Positions 1 through 10,039 of a DNA stretch of 64,000 nt are shown in pieces. Numbering within the stretch: the first letter of the stretch is position 1; each line of letters begins with the position of its first letter. The notes under the pieces are model-generated. The model made no database searches. It saw only the letters and a program-made list of their open reading frames with translations, and was not told the origin of the DNA. The position numbers and the translations under genes are program-made. This DNA comes from Paratinospora sagittata (taxonomy: Eukaryota > Streptophyta > Magnoliopsida > Ranunculales > Menispermaceae), in assembly GCA_035771175.1 (NCBI GenBank), contig CM069612.1:25836987-25900986 (forward strand). Direction: 5' to 3'.

Positions 1-630
1 TATATCAAGATATCGTCCACAAAAACCACCACAAATCGGTCTAAGTATAACCTAAGGATGCGGTTCATCAAATCCATGAACGTAGCAGGTGCATTTGTTA
101 GACCGAACGACATGACCGTACCGAGTTCTGAATGTCGTCTTGGTAATGTCCGACTCTCGGATCCGGAATTGATGATAACGGATCGTAAATCAATCTTAGA
201 GAAGTATTTGGCATCTCTAAGTTGGTCGAACAAGTCATCGATCCTGGGCAACGAGTATCTATTCTTAATGGTGACGTTATTCAACTTGCGATAATCGATG
301 CAAAGTCATAACGAACCATCCTTTTTGCGAACAAACAGAACTTGAGCTCCCCAGGGTGATGAACTTTTCCTGATGAAGCCATTACTCTTCAATTCCTTCA
401 ATTGTTTGTCCAATTCGACCAGATCGACATTGGACATTCTGTATGGTGGAATTGAGATAGGCCCATTCCCAGGTATGAGATTGATCTCAAAATCGAATTC
501 CCTAACCGGAGGTAGATCATGAAGGTCATTTAGAAAAACTGTTGGGAATTCAGATATTACCAGGACATAGTGTACTTTGAGAGGGTATAGTGCTGGTGAT
601 TCATTTTCATCACCAAGGGATAGAGCTCGA
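1..630 (-). pseudogene. Ty3/gypsy reverse transcriptase fragment
   Basis: Minus-strand translation shows the RT entry motif IPPYRM, the stretch SPWGAQVLFVRKKDGS, then [23 protein letters not shown], the first catalytic aspartate region [23 protein letters not shown] and finally FVDDIL at the window edge (bases 1-25). A TGA stop follows KKDGSL, at the position before the expected CIDYR motif, and the segment between the SKIDL and FGLTNAP motifs has drifted. It is the 5' half of an RT gene that can no longer be translated through. The thumb, RNase H and integrase would lie to the left of base 1. Confidence 0.85.
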
Positions 631-632
631 AG

Positions 633-1010
633 CTATGCTTTGAGAAGTGCAACAGTCGAGTTGTGTATCCATTTCCTCGTTTCCTGAATCTTGACAAACT
701 CCCCCATGGGCAAGGTTAATTGAACTTGCTTCTTCATACAATCGATTTTTGCATTAAGTGGTGCGGGCCAATCCATGCCGAGGATGATGTCGAAGTCTTC
801 AATGTCCATCACAAAAAGATCTGCATATGTTATCTGTTCTGACATTCGAAGCTCACATCGAGAACACTGCAAATTCACGTCAGTACCAGATCTTAAAGGT
901 GATGTGACATGGATTGTGATGTCTATGGGTTCAGGATGCACCCTAAATGTCTTACCAATGCAGACGATATAAAAGAATGCGTAGCACCCGAATTGAACAA
1001 GATATGCACC
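633..1010 (-). pseudogene. Retropepsin-like protease region of the gypsy element
   Basis: The open part (633-941) contains FDIILGMDWPAPLNAKIDC, which matches the conserved C-terminal signature of plant gypsy RVP_2 proteases (usually ILGMDWL followed by a conserved D/C segment). The catalytic D-S/T-G triad expected upstream is not readable: the corresponding bases near 960-1010 translate as a degenerate GAYLVQFG-like string. The enzyme is therefore dead. It joins the gag region above it and the RT below it without a recognisable spacer. Confidence 0.75.
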
Positions 1011-1019
1011 ATTGTATTG

Positions 1020-2335
1020 AACAAGGAAAATGTACCTTCGACTACATTGTTGTCTGGCAGGGGTTGTTAAGCGATAGAAAATGCTCTGCCCTGGTTCCGT
1101 TGCCCTTGGTTCTGCTGGTTCTGCCTGGGTTGGGCATTAGCAGCAGGTGGGGCTTGTTGGATTAGAACAACGGGAACAAGTTCCTGAAGGTGCGGACTGG
1201 CATTTCTTACATGGCCCTGCTGGCCGCAATTGCAATACGTAAGCCTCTGCTATTGATGGTTCTGTTGGCCATGCTGATTGTGGTGCTGACCACCACCCCT
1301 GCCATTGTCGTTTCGACGACCACCTCTTCCATTACGGCCTTCTCGGCCATGATTGCGAAAATCCTTATGGCCAGGGTTAGACGGTTCAGCTGCAGGTGCC
1401 GTGGCCTCATTCTTCTGAACAGGGGCTGGGAGGGATGGGTTTTGATTATAGTAGGACTTCTTCTTGTTGCCTTGTTGGGAAAACGTTACTGGCCATTTTC
1501 CCCTATTTAGTCTCTGCTCCTGCACAATCTTTTCCTGCTCAAAGTTCATGGCCTTGTTAACGACCTCCTTGTAAATCTTGAGATCCAAGATTGACAAGGC
1601 TTGAAGGCCATTGTAGAATTTCTCAGTCTCATCTTGCTCCGTTGAGATGGTGGAGAGGGAGTAAACCTATAATTCTTTAAACTTGACAGCATACATCCTG
1701 ACTGCCATGCCGCCTTAGTATAGCTTGGCGAACTCCTGGGGCTTCTGTCTCTTCACAGTGCCGGGGAAGTACTCATCAATAAACAATGACTCGAAATGCT
1801 GCCAAGTCATGTCCATGGTGTTGACCCTTGGGTCCTCCTTCACTATTATCCATCATGTATTTGCTCCACCAATAAGTTGGTAGGACGCAAGTGGAATCTT
1901 TCGAGCCTCATCGACCCCCGTTGCATCGAGAGCCTTCTTCGACTCATCCAGCCATTTTTGCGCCTCCTCCGCATCAATGATGCCAGCAAAAGTAAGAGGT
2001 TGTAGCCTCTTGTACTTCGTAATCTAGTCGGTTTAAGTCTCCGACCCAGATCTAACAGGTGCCTGAACAGTGACAACTTGATTGGCCGCGGTCTCACGAA
2101 CGATCGTCTGAACAGTTACTTTCATCGCCTCGATAAATCTGGCTAAAAAGATTTCCATACTCGAAGGCATGGCAAAGTATGTGGGCTGGGGTGGCACTGC
2201 CTGCCTAGACGTAGTGGCAATGTCTGGTGTGGCCAGTGCTATCGTCGGAGGCAGCGGTTCCTGGTTCTAAATCTCAGGAGGTGCCTCCCATGCTGGACCA
2301 ACAGTACGTGACCTTCATCTCTTCCTGGTTTGCAT
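1020..2335 (-). pseudogene. gag region of the gypsy element, with degenerate zinc knuckle
   Basis: The probable start codon is at 2335, followed within a few codons by a stop, and the reading frame is then recovered as a proline- and alanine-rich N-terminus. Downstream, a Gln/Asn/Gly-rich segment (1250-1597) precedes a knuckle-like CNCGQQGHVRN string near 1205-1240 in which the last cysteine of CX2CX4HX4C is lost. This order (capsid, basic low-complexity tail, knuckle, protease) is that of plant chromovirus gag. Frame changes near 1840-2100 and 1600-1800 make it a pseudogene. Confidence 0.7.
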
Positions 2336-3119
2336 TTTCTCACTGGCAAGGAGAAAATAAAACCATGATTTAGGAACTGTAGCCAAGTATAATGTTATGA
2401 TATTCTCAACAACAAGTTCGTGAGTACTGCAATATAAAAACCACCTATCTTTGTAAGTATAGTGTAAGGTTTTTGTTGAGGAATCAAAGAATCTTATGTG
2501 CCTCGTATGTTTGGGCGTGGTGTAAAACAAGGTTAGAATGTTTATATAATAAGTATAAAACTTTGCAAGTATTTCAAATGTTTTGGTTCTAGTTTTTGTG
2601 AACATACATATATATTTCATTGAAAATCCATACGAGTCATAAAAATTCTAAGATGTTCTTCGGTAAATATCATGATCTAACATTCTATCGCAATCTTATG
2701 TATTCAAACTCTTTCGCTTAGTCTTTTCGACTATTATCCAAATTCGTGTATCCCATACCACATGAATTTGGTAATAAGGGTCTCAACCAAGTTAAGTTGT
2801 ATGAACACGGTCTTTATAAAACATCGGCTAAAGAGAAGTTCACTAATAGTATCGTCTAAGTTTACTCGTCCTATACCGTGTAAACTTAGTAATAATGTTA
2901 GTAATGCAACTTTTCCCAAATGTTTCTTTTCACACAAGGTCGTGGGTTTTCTTACTTTCACATTTTATTCAGTATCCTCCAATTTTGTTGTGTCCCATAC
3001 AACTCCAAAGTTAGTGATACAAAAGAAAGAATGGTTGTAAGTCGGCCCACTAAAGATAGTCTTAAACAAAACATTTTCATTCATATATAAAATAAATTTT
3101 ACAATGCCAGTGATCATTC
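2336..3119. other. Non-coding stretch upstream of the gypsy gag
   Basis: No ORF with family resemblance. It should hold the 5' leader or LTR of the minus-strand gypsy element, but I could not find TG...CA termini or a primer-binding site. Two words starting with GTAATAA occur (2770 and 2890), without a clear repeat structure. Confidence 0.4.
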
Positions 3120-4645
3120 CTAATTTTCCTGCCTACTTTCGCTCCTTTTAGACCTCCTGCTAGGTACAAAAAGACTACTAGAAGAAAGTTGAGCAGTTGC
3201 TTGCTGCTCTTTGACGTTTTGCAGACATGTTAACAAAGCATTTTGAGTCTCCTCCATCCGAGCAATACTAGATACAATCACATTTAACTGCTCGAATGGG
3301 TTAGTCGATTGCCTCATCGATGGTTGATAGGTCAACTGTCCCATAGGTGGAGGGTAGGCCGTAGCATTGGTGGAAAGTATTGGCCGTATAGTTGACTAAT
3401 AGGTGGAGGGTAGTTGTTTTGATTGTATGGGGATTCCCTAATTGTGACCCCAAGGGCATTTGGATATGCTTGAGTCGAAAAGTCTTGAAACAATGAACTC
3501 ATTGAGATATCACGTCTTTTGAAATTTGGTGCCGCACAATTCTGTTGCAGTTGGTTCACAAGAACTTGTGGAACTGGTCAATATGATGCCTCAGGAGTTG
3601 GAAACCTTTGGTACGTAGTATTGCCTTAAGTTGGTATGTTCCAAGAAGGTGGATTTGTTGGAACTCATTGTCCATCCTAATTTGGTTGAGGTTGATTTAG
3701 GTTGGCAAAGAAATCTTCCTCGGAGAATAGATGATTGGTTTGACCATTATTCGGGGCTGGGTTTGCCGTAGGGTCCTGGTTTGGCTCATTATTTGGTGCC
3801 TCCCTAACAAGAATCTTGCACCGACTTTTTCGTTGACAACGTCCATTTTTGTCTCTAATTCTTTCACCATTTTCTCCTAAAGTCGCGCCGAATACTTCCT
3901 CGTCAGTCACCCCTCCACTTGTGACAAACGTCTTGAAGATAGAGGATGTTGTAACCGCCTTAGTGATCTGCTTCGAAAACTTATCAAAAGTGTTGACGTT
4001 TGCCTCGTATAACATCCTCTTGATCAAGACTCCGTAGCCAAGGAGTTCCTTTCTCGAAGGGTTTTGAATCACCCGCAACATTTGCTGGATGATGATGTGA
4101 GGTAGGGATACCTTAATTTTCTTCTCTATGCAGTATAACATAAGAAGTTGAGCCCTAGACATAGCACCTCTAGTCACCTTTTCCGACAAGATGTTGCCGA
4201 ATACGATCTTTCCAAGGCCGGCAAGAGGTGGTTTAAGGAGATTGTTTGGGAGGTGGGCATACGTCAATTGGATGTACGGTTTTTTGGCGAGGGAATTGAA
4301 CAACTGTTCTTTGGACTCTGCGATTTCTGCAACTGTCTGGGGTTCGTGTGGATCAATGATTTTATATCCTATCGAGATCTCCATAAGTTGCGAAATAATT
4401 TCGACGTTGATAGAAATCTTTGTTCCCCTGACCGTTGTCTCCAAGACAGGGCTGATCCCATCTTCTTGAAGTCCCACGCAATTCATGGCTTCGTAGAAGG
4501 ACTTCACCAAGTTGAAAGAGACGTAACCCTCAACTTTTGTTATGTTCAACCACCCCAGTATTGTGAGTTTTTCGTGAAGGATTGAACAGAGGCGGAGATC
4601 TCTATTGTCGATACTCCTCATAGTCATAACCTTCATTTCGAACAC
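3120..4645 (-). pseudogene. Putative plant transposon-associated protein (PF20167-like), broken
   Basis: The first 322 codons (3677-4645) are open and read like the plant transposon protein domain PF20167: an N-terminal helix-rich region with VKSFYEAM, then a TVRGTKISINVEIISQLMEI segment that fits the family pattern of FYxxL followed by VRGxxVxFSPExINxxLG. The C-terminus is rich in Asn, Pro and Gln. Past 3677 the same frame continues with four in-frame stops to about 3340, then a different frame gives a coiled-coil-like tail (EETQNALLTCLQNVKEQQ) ending at 3120. Such proteins accompany uncharacterised plant transposons; biochemical function is unknown. The family assignment is from memory of the pattern, not a search. 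Confidence 0.6.
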
Positions 4646-4726
4646 ATCAGAGCATCATAATCAATCCAACATGTATGTATGCATGACACCGTCTCGTATT
4701 GGTTTCATGATTGTATATCGCCTGAG

Positions 4727-4855
4727 TTCACGTACAAATGTCCCTCCCTAGGAGTAGCCGGGTTCTCATTGTACGTCCCTTCTCAGGAATGACGCTCTGG
4801 ATTCACGTACAGATGTCCCTCCCCAAGAGTAGTCGAGTTCTCATTATACGTCCCT
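4727..4855. repeat. Two-copy direct repeat, period 75 bp
   Basis: Two copies beginning at 4727 and 4802 share CACGTACA, ATGTCCCTCCC, GAGTAG and TTCTCATT followed by TACGTCCCT. The copies differ at scattered positions. The surrounding stretch 4646-5321 shows no supported gene. Confidence 0.75.
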
Positions 4856-5321
4856 CTCTAGATAAATATAATGAATAGTGAGCATTGCTTCTAACTATTC
4901 TATGAATCATAAACCACATACGTCCCTAGGTGGTGCTTATGTATGATGCCAATGCATGAACTGATTCAGTCTTTACTTAATATTAGACAGGATTTGGCAA
5001 CGCCTGGTGATCCTTATCAGGGTCGGTATCACCACGTACAAGGTTAGGACATTCATTATTACTTGTATAAGCTGATAGCTTTCAGATAAGACCAACCAGA
5101 TCAGTCTCCAGTTAAGAGGTGAGACACGATGTCTACTTATATACCAATCGTCTAGAGTAGCACGCTGCCTCTCGTTCACTGTTTAAAGTTACTGAGGACA
5201 ATACTGAGTGTGGTTGAGCCAGATTGACTACTAATTTGCCATAGCAATAGTGTAATACATGAACTCCAAATATATAGACATAAGTATGACAAGTATAAAC
5301 ATTATACGCAATAATGCAGTG

Positions 5322-6360
5322 TAACGACCCACATTCACACATGACGTCATGATGATGTAGAATGCCCAACTCTAGTTGCTTGTGTATGTATTTGATGTGT
5401 ATTATACTCATATTTTGTTCGTATATGGTATATTTGCGTGTATTTTTATGTTTAATATGTTAATAAAGTATATGGGTAATTGGAAATGCACCAAAATATA
5501 AGAAGTTTTTTATTTTGGTTTGAGAAGCACTCTCTTTGCGTGAAAGCGAGAACAAACACATTTTCAGGGATTGGAGAAGCGCGCGTTCCTCGCGTCTAGG
5601 CAGTTTTTTTTTAAACATGTAATTGGTGGGCCCGGTGATGATATATATGAAAATCCACTTCATTTCGTCATTTTCAGTTGGGAGAAGAAGAGAGAAGAAA
5701 AGAGAAGAGAAGAGCTTTTCGTGGGATTTGGAGATTTGAAGCTAGGGTTTGGTGGTTTGTACTCCAAAGGTATGAATTCTTGCTCAATTCTTCTATTTAG
5801 TGCTTCTCTAGATGTTTTCTTGCTTTTGAATGGGGTTTGGATGGCATGCATGCGTTTGAAATTGGTGTAGAGTTAGGGTTTCAAAATTTGAAACCCTAAC
5901 CTTGTAATCTTGAGCGTAGTTTCCATGAATTAGAATGTTTTTACATGCTTTAATGGTGAATTTCATGGAAATTAGAGAGCTTGGGTTGTGAATTTGATAT
6001 TGAGCATGCATGTGGGTGTTAATGGAAACCCTTGAGATATTATTGAGTATTTGGTGTTTTAATCCATATATTGGTGGGTTAGACGTGTTTTGTGTTGAAT
6101 TGTAGGAATTTGAAGTTGAGAATTGAATTTGAAAATATTAGGAATATTATGGGATTTATGCAATTGGGCATGTTTGGACTTGATCATGATCAATGTTGTG
6201 TGAATTGTATTCATTTCAGGACATTGAGGTTGGATTGACCAATTTTGGAGTATTAAGCTTGTGTAATTGGCTTGTGGATTGGTTTTGAGTATTTCTTACT
6301 TTATTATCCATTTATGGCATTGTCTATATGAAATTGACTTGTTGAATGATATGAATTTTA

Positions 6361-6417
<57 letters not shown>

Positions 6418-7028
6418 TAGTATTTATGGTCATGGAAAAATGGATTTCATGCATTGCATTGGCCTTGGGTATTTTGGATTGAATACCTTAGTGTTGGTTG
6501 TCTTCCTATTTACTTGTTCTTTGGAGAAATGTGCTGCCAGAGTACTTGGATTGGTGCTCCATGGAAAGAACTTTCCGAATTACTGAAGAATGGAAGGGTA
6601 TGAGGATTTGTAATGGGTAATACGTTGGCCTGAACCCATAGCGCAATGGGGGAAGTGTAGGCAGTATTATCCTGATGTGACCTCCTGTTGAGGCGTTTGC
6701 ATGTTTTTATGAAAATGATGCATAAATCTTATGTTTAGTTTAAATCATGTATATTATCCTTTATTGATGCATTTGTATTTATAAATGTTTATTCAATGAC
6801 ATACATGTTCTATAAATGCATTTATGGAGATATTGTGAGATTATTCACTAAGCTAGTTGAGCTCACCCCTTTTTCCCTATTTTCTCAGGTTCAAATCCAA
6901 AAGGGAAGAGTGCTTGATCACAGCGTGCAACCTTCTACCTTTTGGATGTTGGTCTTTGTTGGGGGACCAGGGTTGTATAGTTTTGGTGGTTTGATTATTT
7001 TGTTCTTTTGGATTTGTACAAAATTCTT
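5322..7028 (+). mobile_element. LTR-like segment with leader exon and intron, cut off by a LINE
   Basis: It begins with TGTAACGACCCAC at 5322, a typical start of a large plant gypsy LTR. A GA-rich stretch (about 5680-5720) leads to a good splice donor (AAAG|GTATGA at 5770). A pyrimidine-rich acceptor (TTTTCTCAG ending at 6888) is preceded by GCTCACCCC, the same layout as in the other LTR-like insertions of this window. No 3' LTR end is visible: the sequence runs into the oligo-T that marks the 3' tail of the minus-strand LINE. The left boundary is inferred from the motif only, since no target duplication can be matched. Confidence 0.5.
6363..6414. repeat. (TA)n microsatellite
   Basis: About 26 TA units inside the putative intron of the LTR-like segment. 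Confidence 0.95.
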
Positions 7029-7596
7029 TTTTTTTAGCAGAAACAAATGTTTATTAATAGAAAAGATAATATACATTTACACCACCAAGGTCGCGAGAAA
7101 TGCCACAAGGAAAACAAAGCTAAACAAAGTTTGAATCTTACAATACCAACATGAACTAGCATACATCAATCACACCTGATGCAAGCAATTACCCCAATTT
7201 AAAACCCAATATGAGAGAAGAGGGCCTTGGACTAATTCAACAGTATGAACCCAGAAGCTAGTTGTTGAAAACCCTGTTATTTCGTTCAAGCCAAATATGC
7301 CAAAGAGTGACAAATGAAGCAATTAGGACCACCTTTTTAGCTGTGCTAGATATAATGGTGCCATGTGGCAAAGCCATGGTGTCGTTTATGCTGCTTGGAA
7401 TAGAGAAACACCTTCACGAAAAATTATGCCATCTCTCCCAAATCCACCTTGTCCACGAACATTGCACAAAAAGATGATCCAGATTATCTACAGCTTGAAA
7501 ACATAACACACAACACCGGGGAGACAAATACATGTTAGGACACCCCCTTTGCAATAAGTCTAGTGTATTTATTCTCCTATGGGCAAGAAGTCAGCC
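7029..7596 (-). pseudogene. LINE fragment, 3' end (part 3 of 3)
   Basis: Minus-strand translation, with stops and frame changes, gives the C-terminal zinc-binding region of a plant LINE ORF2: a LLAHRRINTLDLLQR-like string, LSPGVCYVF, then HLFVQC-like and FGIFGLNE-like strings. The 3' end is marked by oligo-T at 7029-7036 on the plus strand (oligo-A on the LINE strand). It is continuous with 9366-10039 once the insertion 7597-9365 and one copy of its 5-bp duplication are removed: the reading passes from KVKVFG directly into the LLAHRR motif. Confidence 0.8.
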
Positions 7597-7861
7597 TGTC
7601 ACACCCAGTACACAGCACACCGCAGTGTCTAGTACCCCCGGGATGTGATGGGTACCTCATACCGAGCGTACTCCAGCCGTTATATACCACATAATATTGT
7701 CACATCCCAGTACACAGCACACCGCAGCGTTTAGTACCCCCGAGATCATTTGTCCATACTATTCACTCATAAATAGTGCAGGGCCTCCCCCAAATTCGAA
7801 CTCACAACCTCATAAGGTTTGATTTCGCAATCTGAGTAACCACTGAGCCAATATTGGAGAC
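7597..7861 (-). repeat. tRNA-derived SINE-like segment with an internal ~49-bp duplication
   Basis: On the minus strand TGGCTCAGTGG (7840-7850) fits a Pol III A box and GAGTTCGAATTTG (7791-7803) a B box, about 47 bp apart, which is the arrangement of plant tRNA-related SINEs. Downstream on that strand, a ~49-bp word is present twice: 7597-7645 and 7698-7746 both contain CAGTACACAGCACACCGCAG and TAGTACCCCCG. No poly-A or target duplication of its own was found, so it may be a SINE relic carried inside the larger insertion. Confidence 0.5.
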
Positions 7862-9365
7862 CATTCCCAATGAAACTCCAGTTTAAGGCTATAGAATGGT
7901 AAAATGGACTGTTGCGAGTCCATCGATGCTAAGTTCATGATTTTTAGAGATCGTTTGACAATTTTAGTACAATTTACATGTTTTTAATAAATAGTGATGA
8001 CGTGAACAGTTACGTAAATAGTACTATGATCATATCCAGCGAATAAAATGGAATTAGAATCCAATGAAACTCCTGTTTGAGATCATAGAATAGTAGAGAA
8101 CTGAATTCCGGACGTAATGTTAAGAACATGATTTGTGGATATGACATATGTTTTCATATGTATTTTCATGGTGAAATAACCTCATCTTAGCTGCTGAACC
8201 AGCTAGAAACTTTGAGTGTTAGTAATAGTGTTTTGGTGAGTTGAAATGGTGATGCTCATGATAATCTATGGTTCGTTTCAGTGTTTACATTGAGAGCTTA
8301 AGTGCATGGATAAATGCTCTTGCAGACTCATTTTGATGGACGTTTATTGTTGCTCGATTTGACTTAGAAACCCCGTGTAACCGCTGTGAGTATAGTTTCC
8401 TTGATTTGGTTCTTTTATGGCATTGTACACATATAAAATGTTTGATTGTATGCATGTTATATTTATATATAATGCATTGAGTTTTATGGGTCATGCAAAC
8501 TGATTTTAGCAATTGGAGTTTGTAATGATGTCATTTCGTTAGGAATTAGACCCGGATGAGGTTTTGCGAGTCCTCATTGTCAGTAGGTCTGTCCTAACAA
8601 GGGTTGCGATCCTTGAAATGACTATGAATTGGATAATGAGAGGCTATGGCTACCTTGTATGGCCATACAAGGGTTAGACCCGCTCTCTTGCCTTGAAGGA
8701 GGGAGATGGTAAAATATTTATGAATGAGCAATATTGTGTGCACGTATATTATTTTGATGAATGGTGCATATGTGCTTTTGAAATGTTTTAAATCGATTTG
8801 ATATGCCATGTTTCCTAAAATGCATGCGATTGCCATGTCAAGAACTATATTCACTGAGCTGTTGTTTGCTCACTCAATTTCCTCCAATATTTCAGGTATT
8901 GAGTCGAAGGGAAAAGGAAAAATCCGTGAGTGATAATCACGTGAGCCTTCGTCTGGTATGTGTATGTATGCTTGGAGGAAATAAGTTATATGTTTGTTAT
9001 TTTGATATGTATAAGTATCACATACTATAGATATACTATCACCTAGATGGGTTGTGTGGTAATATTATATCATGCTTGGGATGATGGAATGAGATGATCA
9101 TAGATATTTATCAGGTGAGAATTTAATTTGTGAATGTCGGTTGTATTTTTATTCCTCCTATTCTTCTATACACTCAATCCACATGAGACATACACGTGTT
9201 GTAAATAGATTTCTATTTAAAATCACATCCCGAACTCACTTTTGACATTTTCAAGTTCATTTGACACATGTACACATGGCTTTAAAGGTACTTATACGTG
9301 TATTATACTCTTCAGTGTACATATAAATTAACCAAATACATTGATTAAAAGCACGGGGTGTTACA
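7597..9365. mobile_element. Chimeric LTR-like insertion with 5-bp target duplication CAGCC
   Basis: CAGCC at 7592-7596 and 9366-9370 flanks a unit that starts TGTCACACCC and ends GGGGTGTTACA. The interior from about 7862 to 9130 matches the plus-strand order of the solo LTR at 10040-12809: the AAACTCCAGTT segment at 7870, TTCGTTAGGAATTAGACCC near 8536, and the acceptor TATTTCAG ending at 8895. The right end (about 9150-9365) is instead an inverted copy of that LTR's left end. The left 265 bp are unrelated to it and contain a SINE-like segment. It splits the LINE ORF. Confidence 0.8.
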
Positions 9366-10039
9366 CAGCCGAACACTTTAACTTTCGATGGTATATGTGT
9401 TTTCCAAATATATGATAATAATGGGAAATGGGAATGGTTTTGGCTAGAAAAGGAAAGTATGGCAGCATCAACAAGAGTTTTACATGAAAATATGCCATTC
9501 GATGTAAGAGTCCAATAAAAATGATCCTGGTTGTTGGTCAACCGGACTTGATCTAATCTAGCAAGTAAATCTAAGGCCTCTACCTGCTCCCTAGAGTCTA
9601 GGGTTCTAGCAAAAGTGAAATTGCCAGGTTAAATGGTTTTGTGACTGAGATTGGGAAGGGATAATAAAGGAAGCAATAGGTTGATTGTGAATGGTGGAGA
9701 GTCTGTATAGGTTAGGGAATGTCCATTCCAATAAGCAATCACCCAACCACCTATTCCCCCAAAAGCGAAAGGTCTCCCTGTTACCCACTCTTGGACGAAC
9801 ATGCTAAAAAACAATTGATGCTAAAAACGCAATGTACTTCCATAGCCTGGTACAAGAAAACATTGTAGATCTTCTCAGCCCAGTTCCATTCTCAAGGTAT
9901 GATATCCTTCCATATCTGCTACATATCACTTTTGCCCAAAGAGAGTCTTGTTCCTTCAAAACCCTCCAAAGCCACTTTCCGCATAAAGCTACATCCTGCT
10001 TAAAGATATTCCCAATACTGCTCTTATCAAGGCCAATCC
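9366..10039 (-). pseudogene. LINE fragment, central part (part 2 of 3)
   Basis: Minus-strand reading frames contain LCGKWLWRVLKEQDSLWAKVI, a W-x-x-x-x-E-x-x-SLW block typical of the region after the RT in plant LINE ORF2, then RFWGNRWLGDCLLEWTFPNLY, then YWTLTSNGIFSCKTLVDAA and YIWKTHIPSKVKVFG, the start of the zf-RVT domain. Frame changes separate the blocks, so the ORF is dead. It is flanked by two later LTR-like insertions. Confidence 0.85.

Larger units (their letters stand above)
1..2335 (-). mobile_element. Decayed Ty3/gypsy chromovirus-type element (Tekay-like), truncated by window edge
   Basis: Read on the minus strand, this stretch gives gag, a CCHC-like knuckle, a retropepsin-like region and the first half of a reverse transcriptase, in the order expected for a Ty3/gypsy element. 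The wording of the RT and protease regions resembles the chromovirus Tekay/Del group; that lineage call is inference. Several in-frame stops and frame changes break every domain, so it is inactive. The window begins just after the FVDD catalytic motif of RT, so the rest of pol lies outside. No LTR of this element was identified between 2336 and 5321. Confidence 0.85.

Noticed and set aside
1190..1510. Plus-strand hydrophobic ORF (106 codons)
   Set aside because: Shadow of the minus-strand gag low-complexity region.
6267..6482. ORF containing a long Ile-Tyr repeat
   Set aside because: Produced by the (TA)n microsatellite; not coding.
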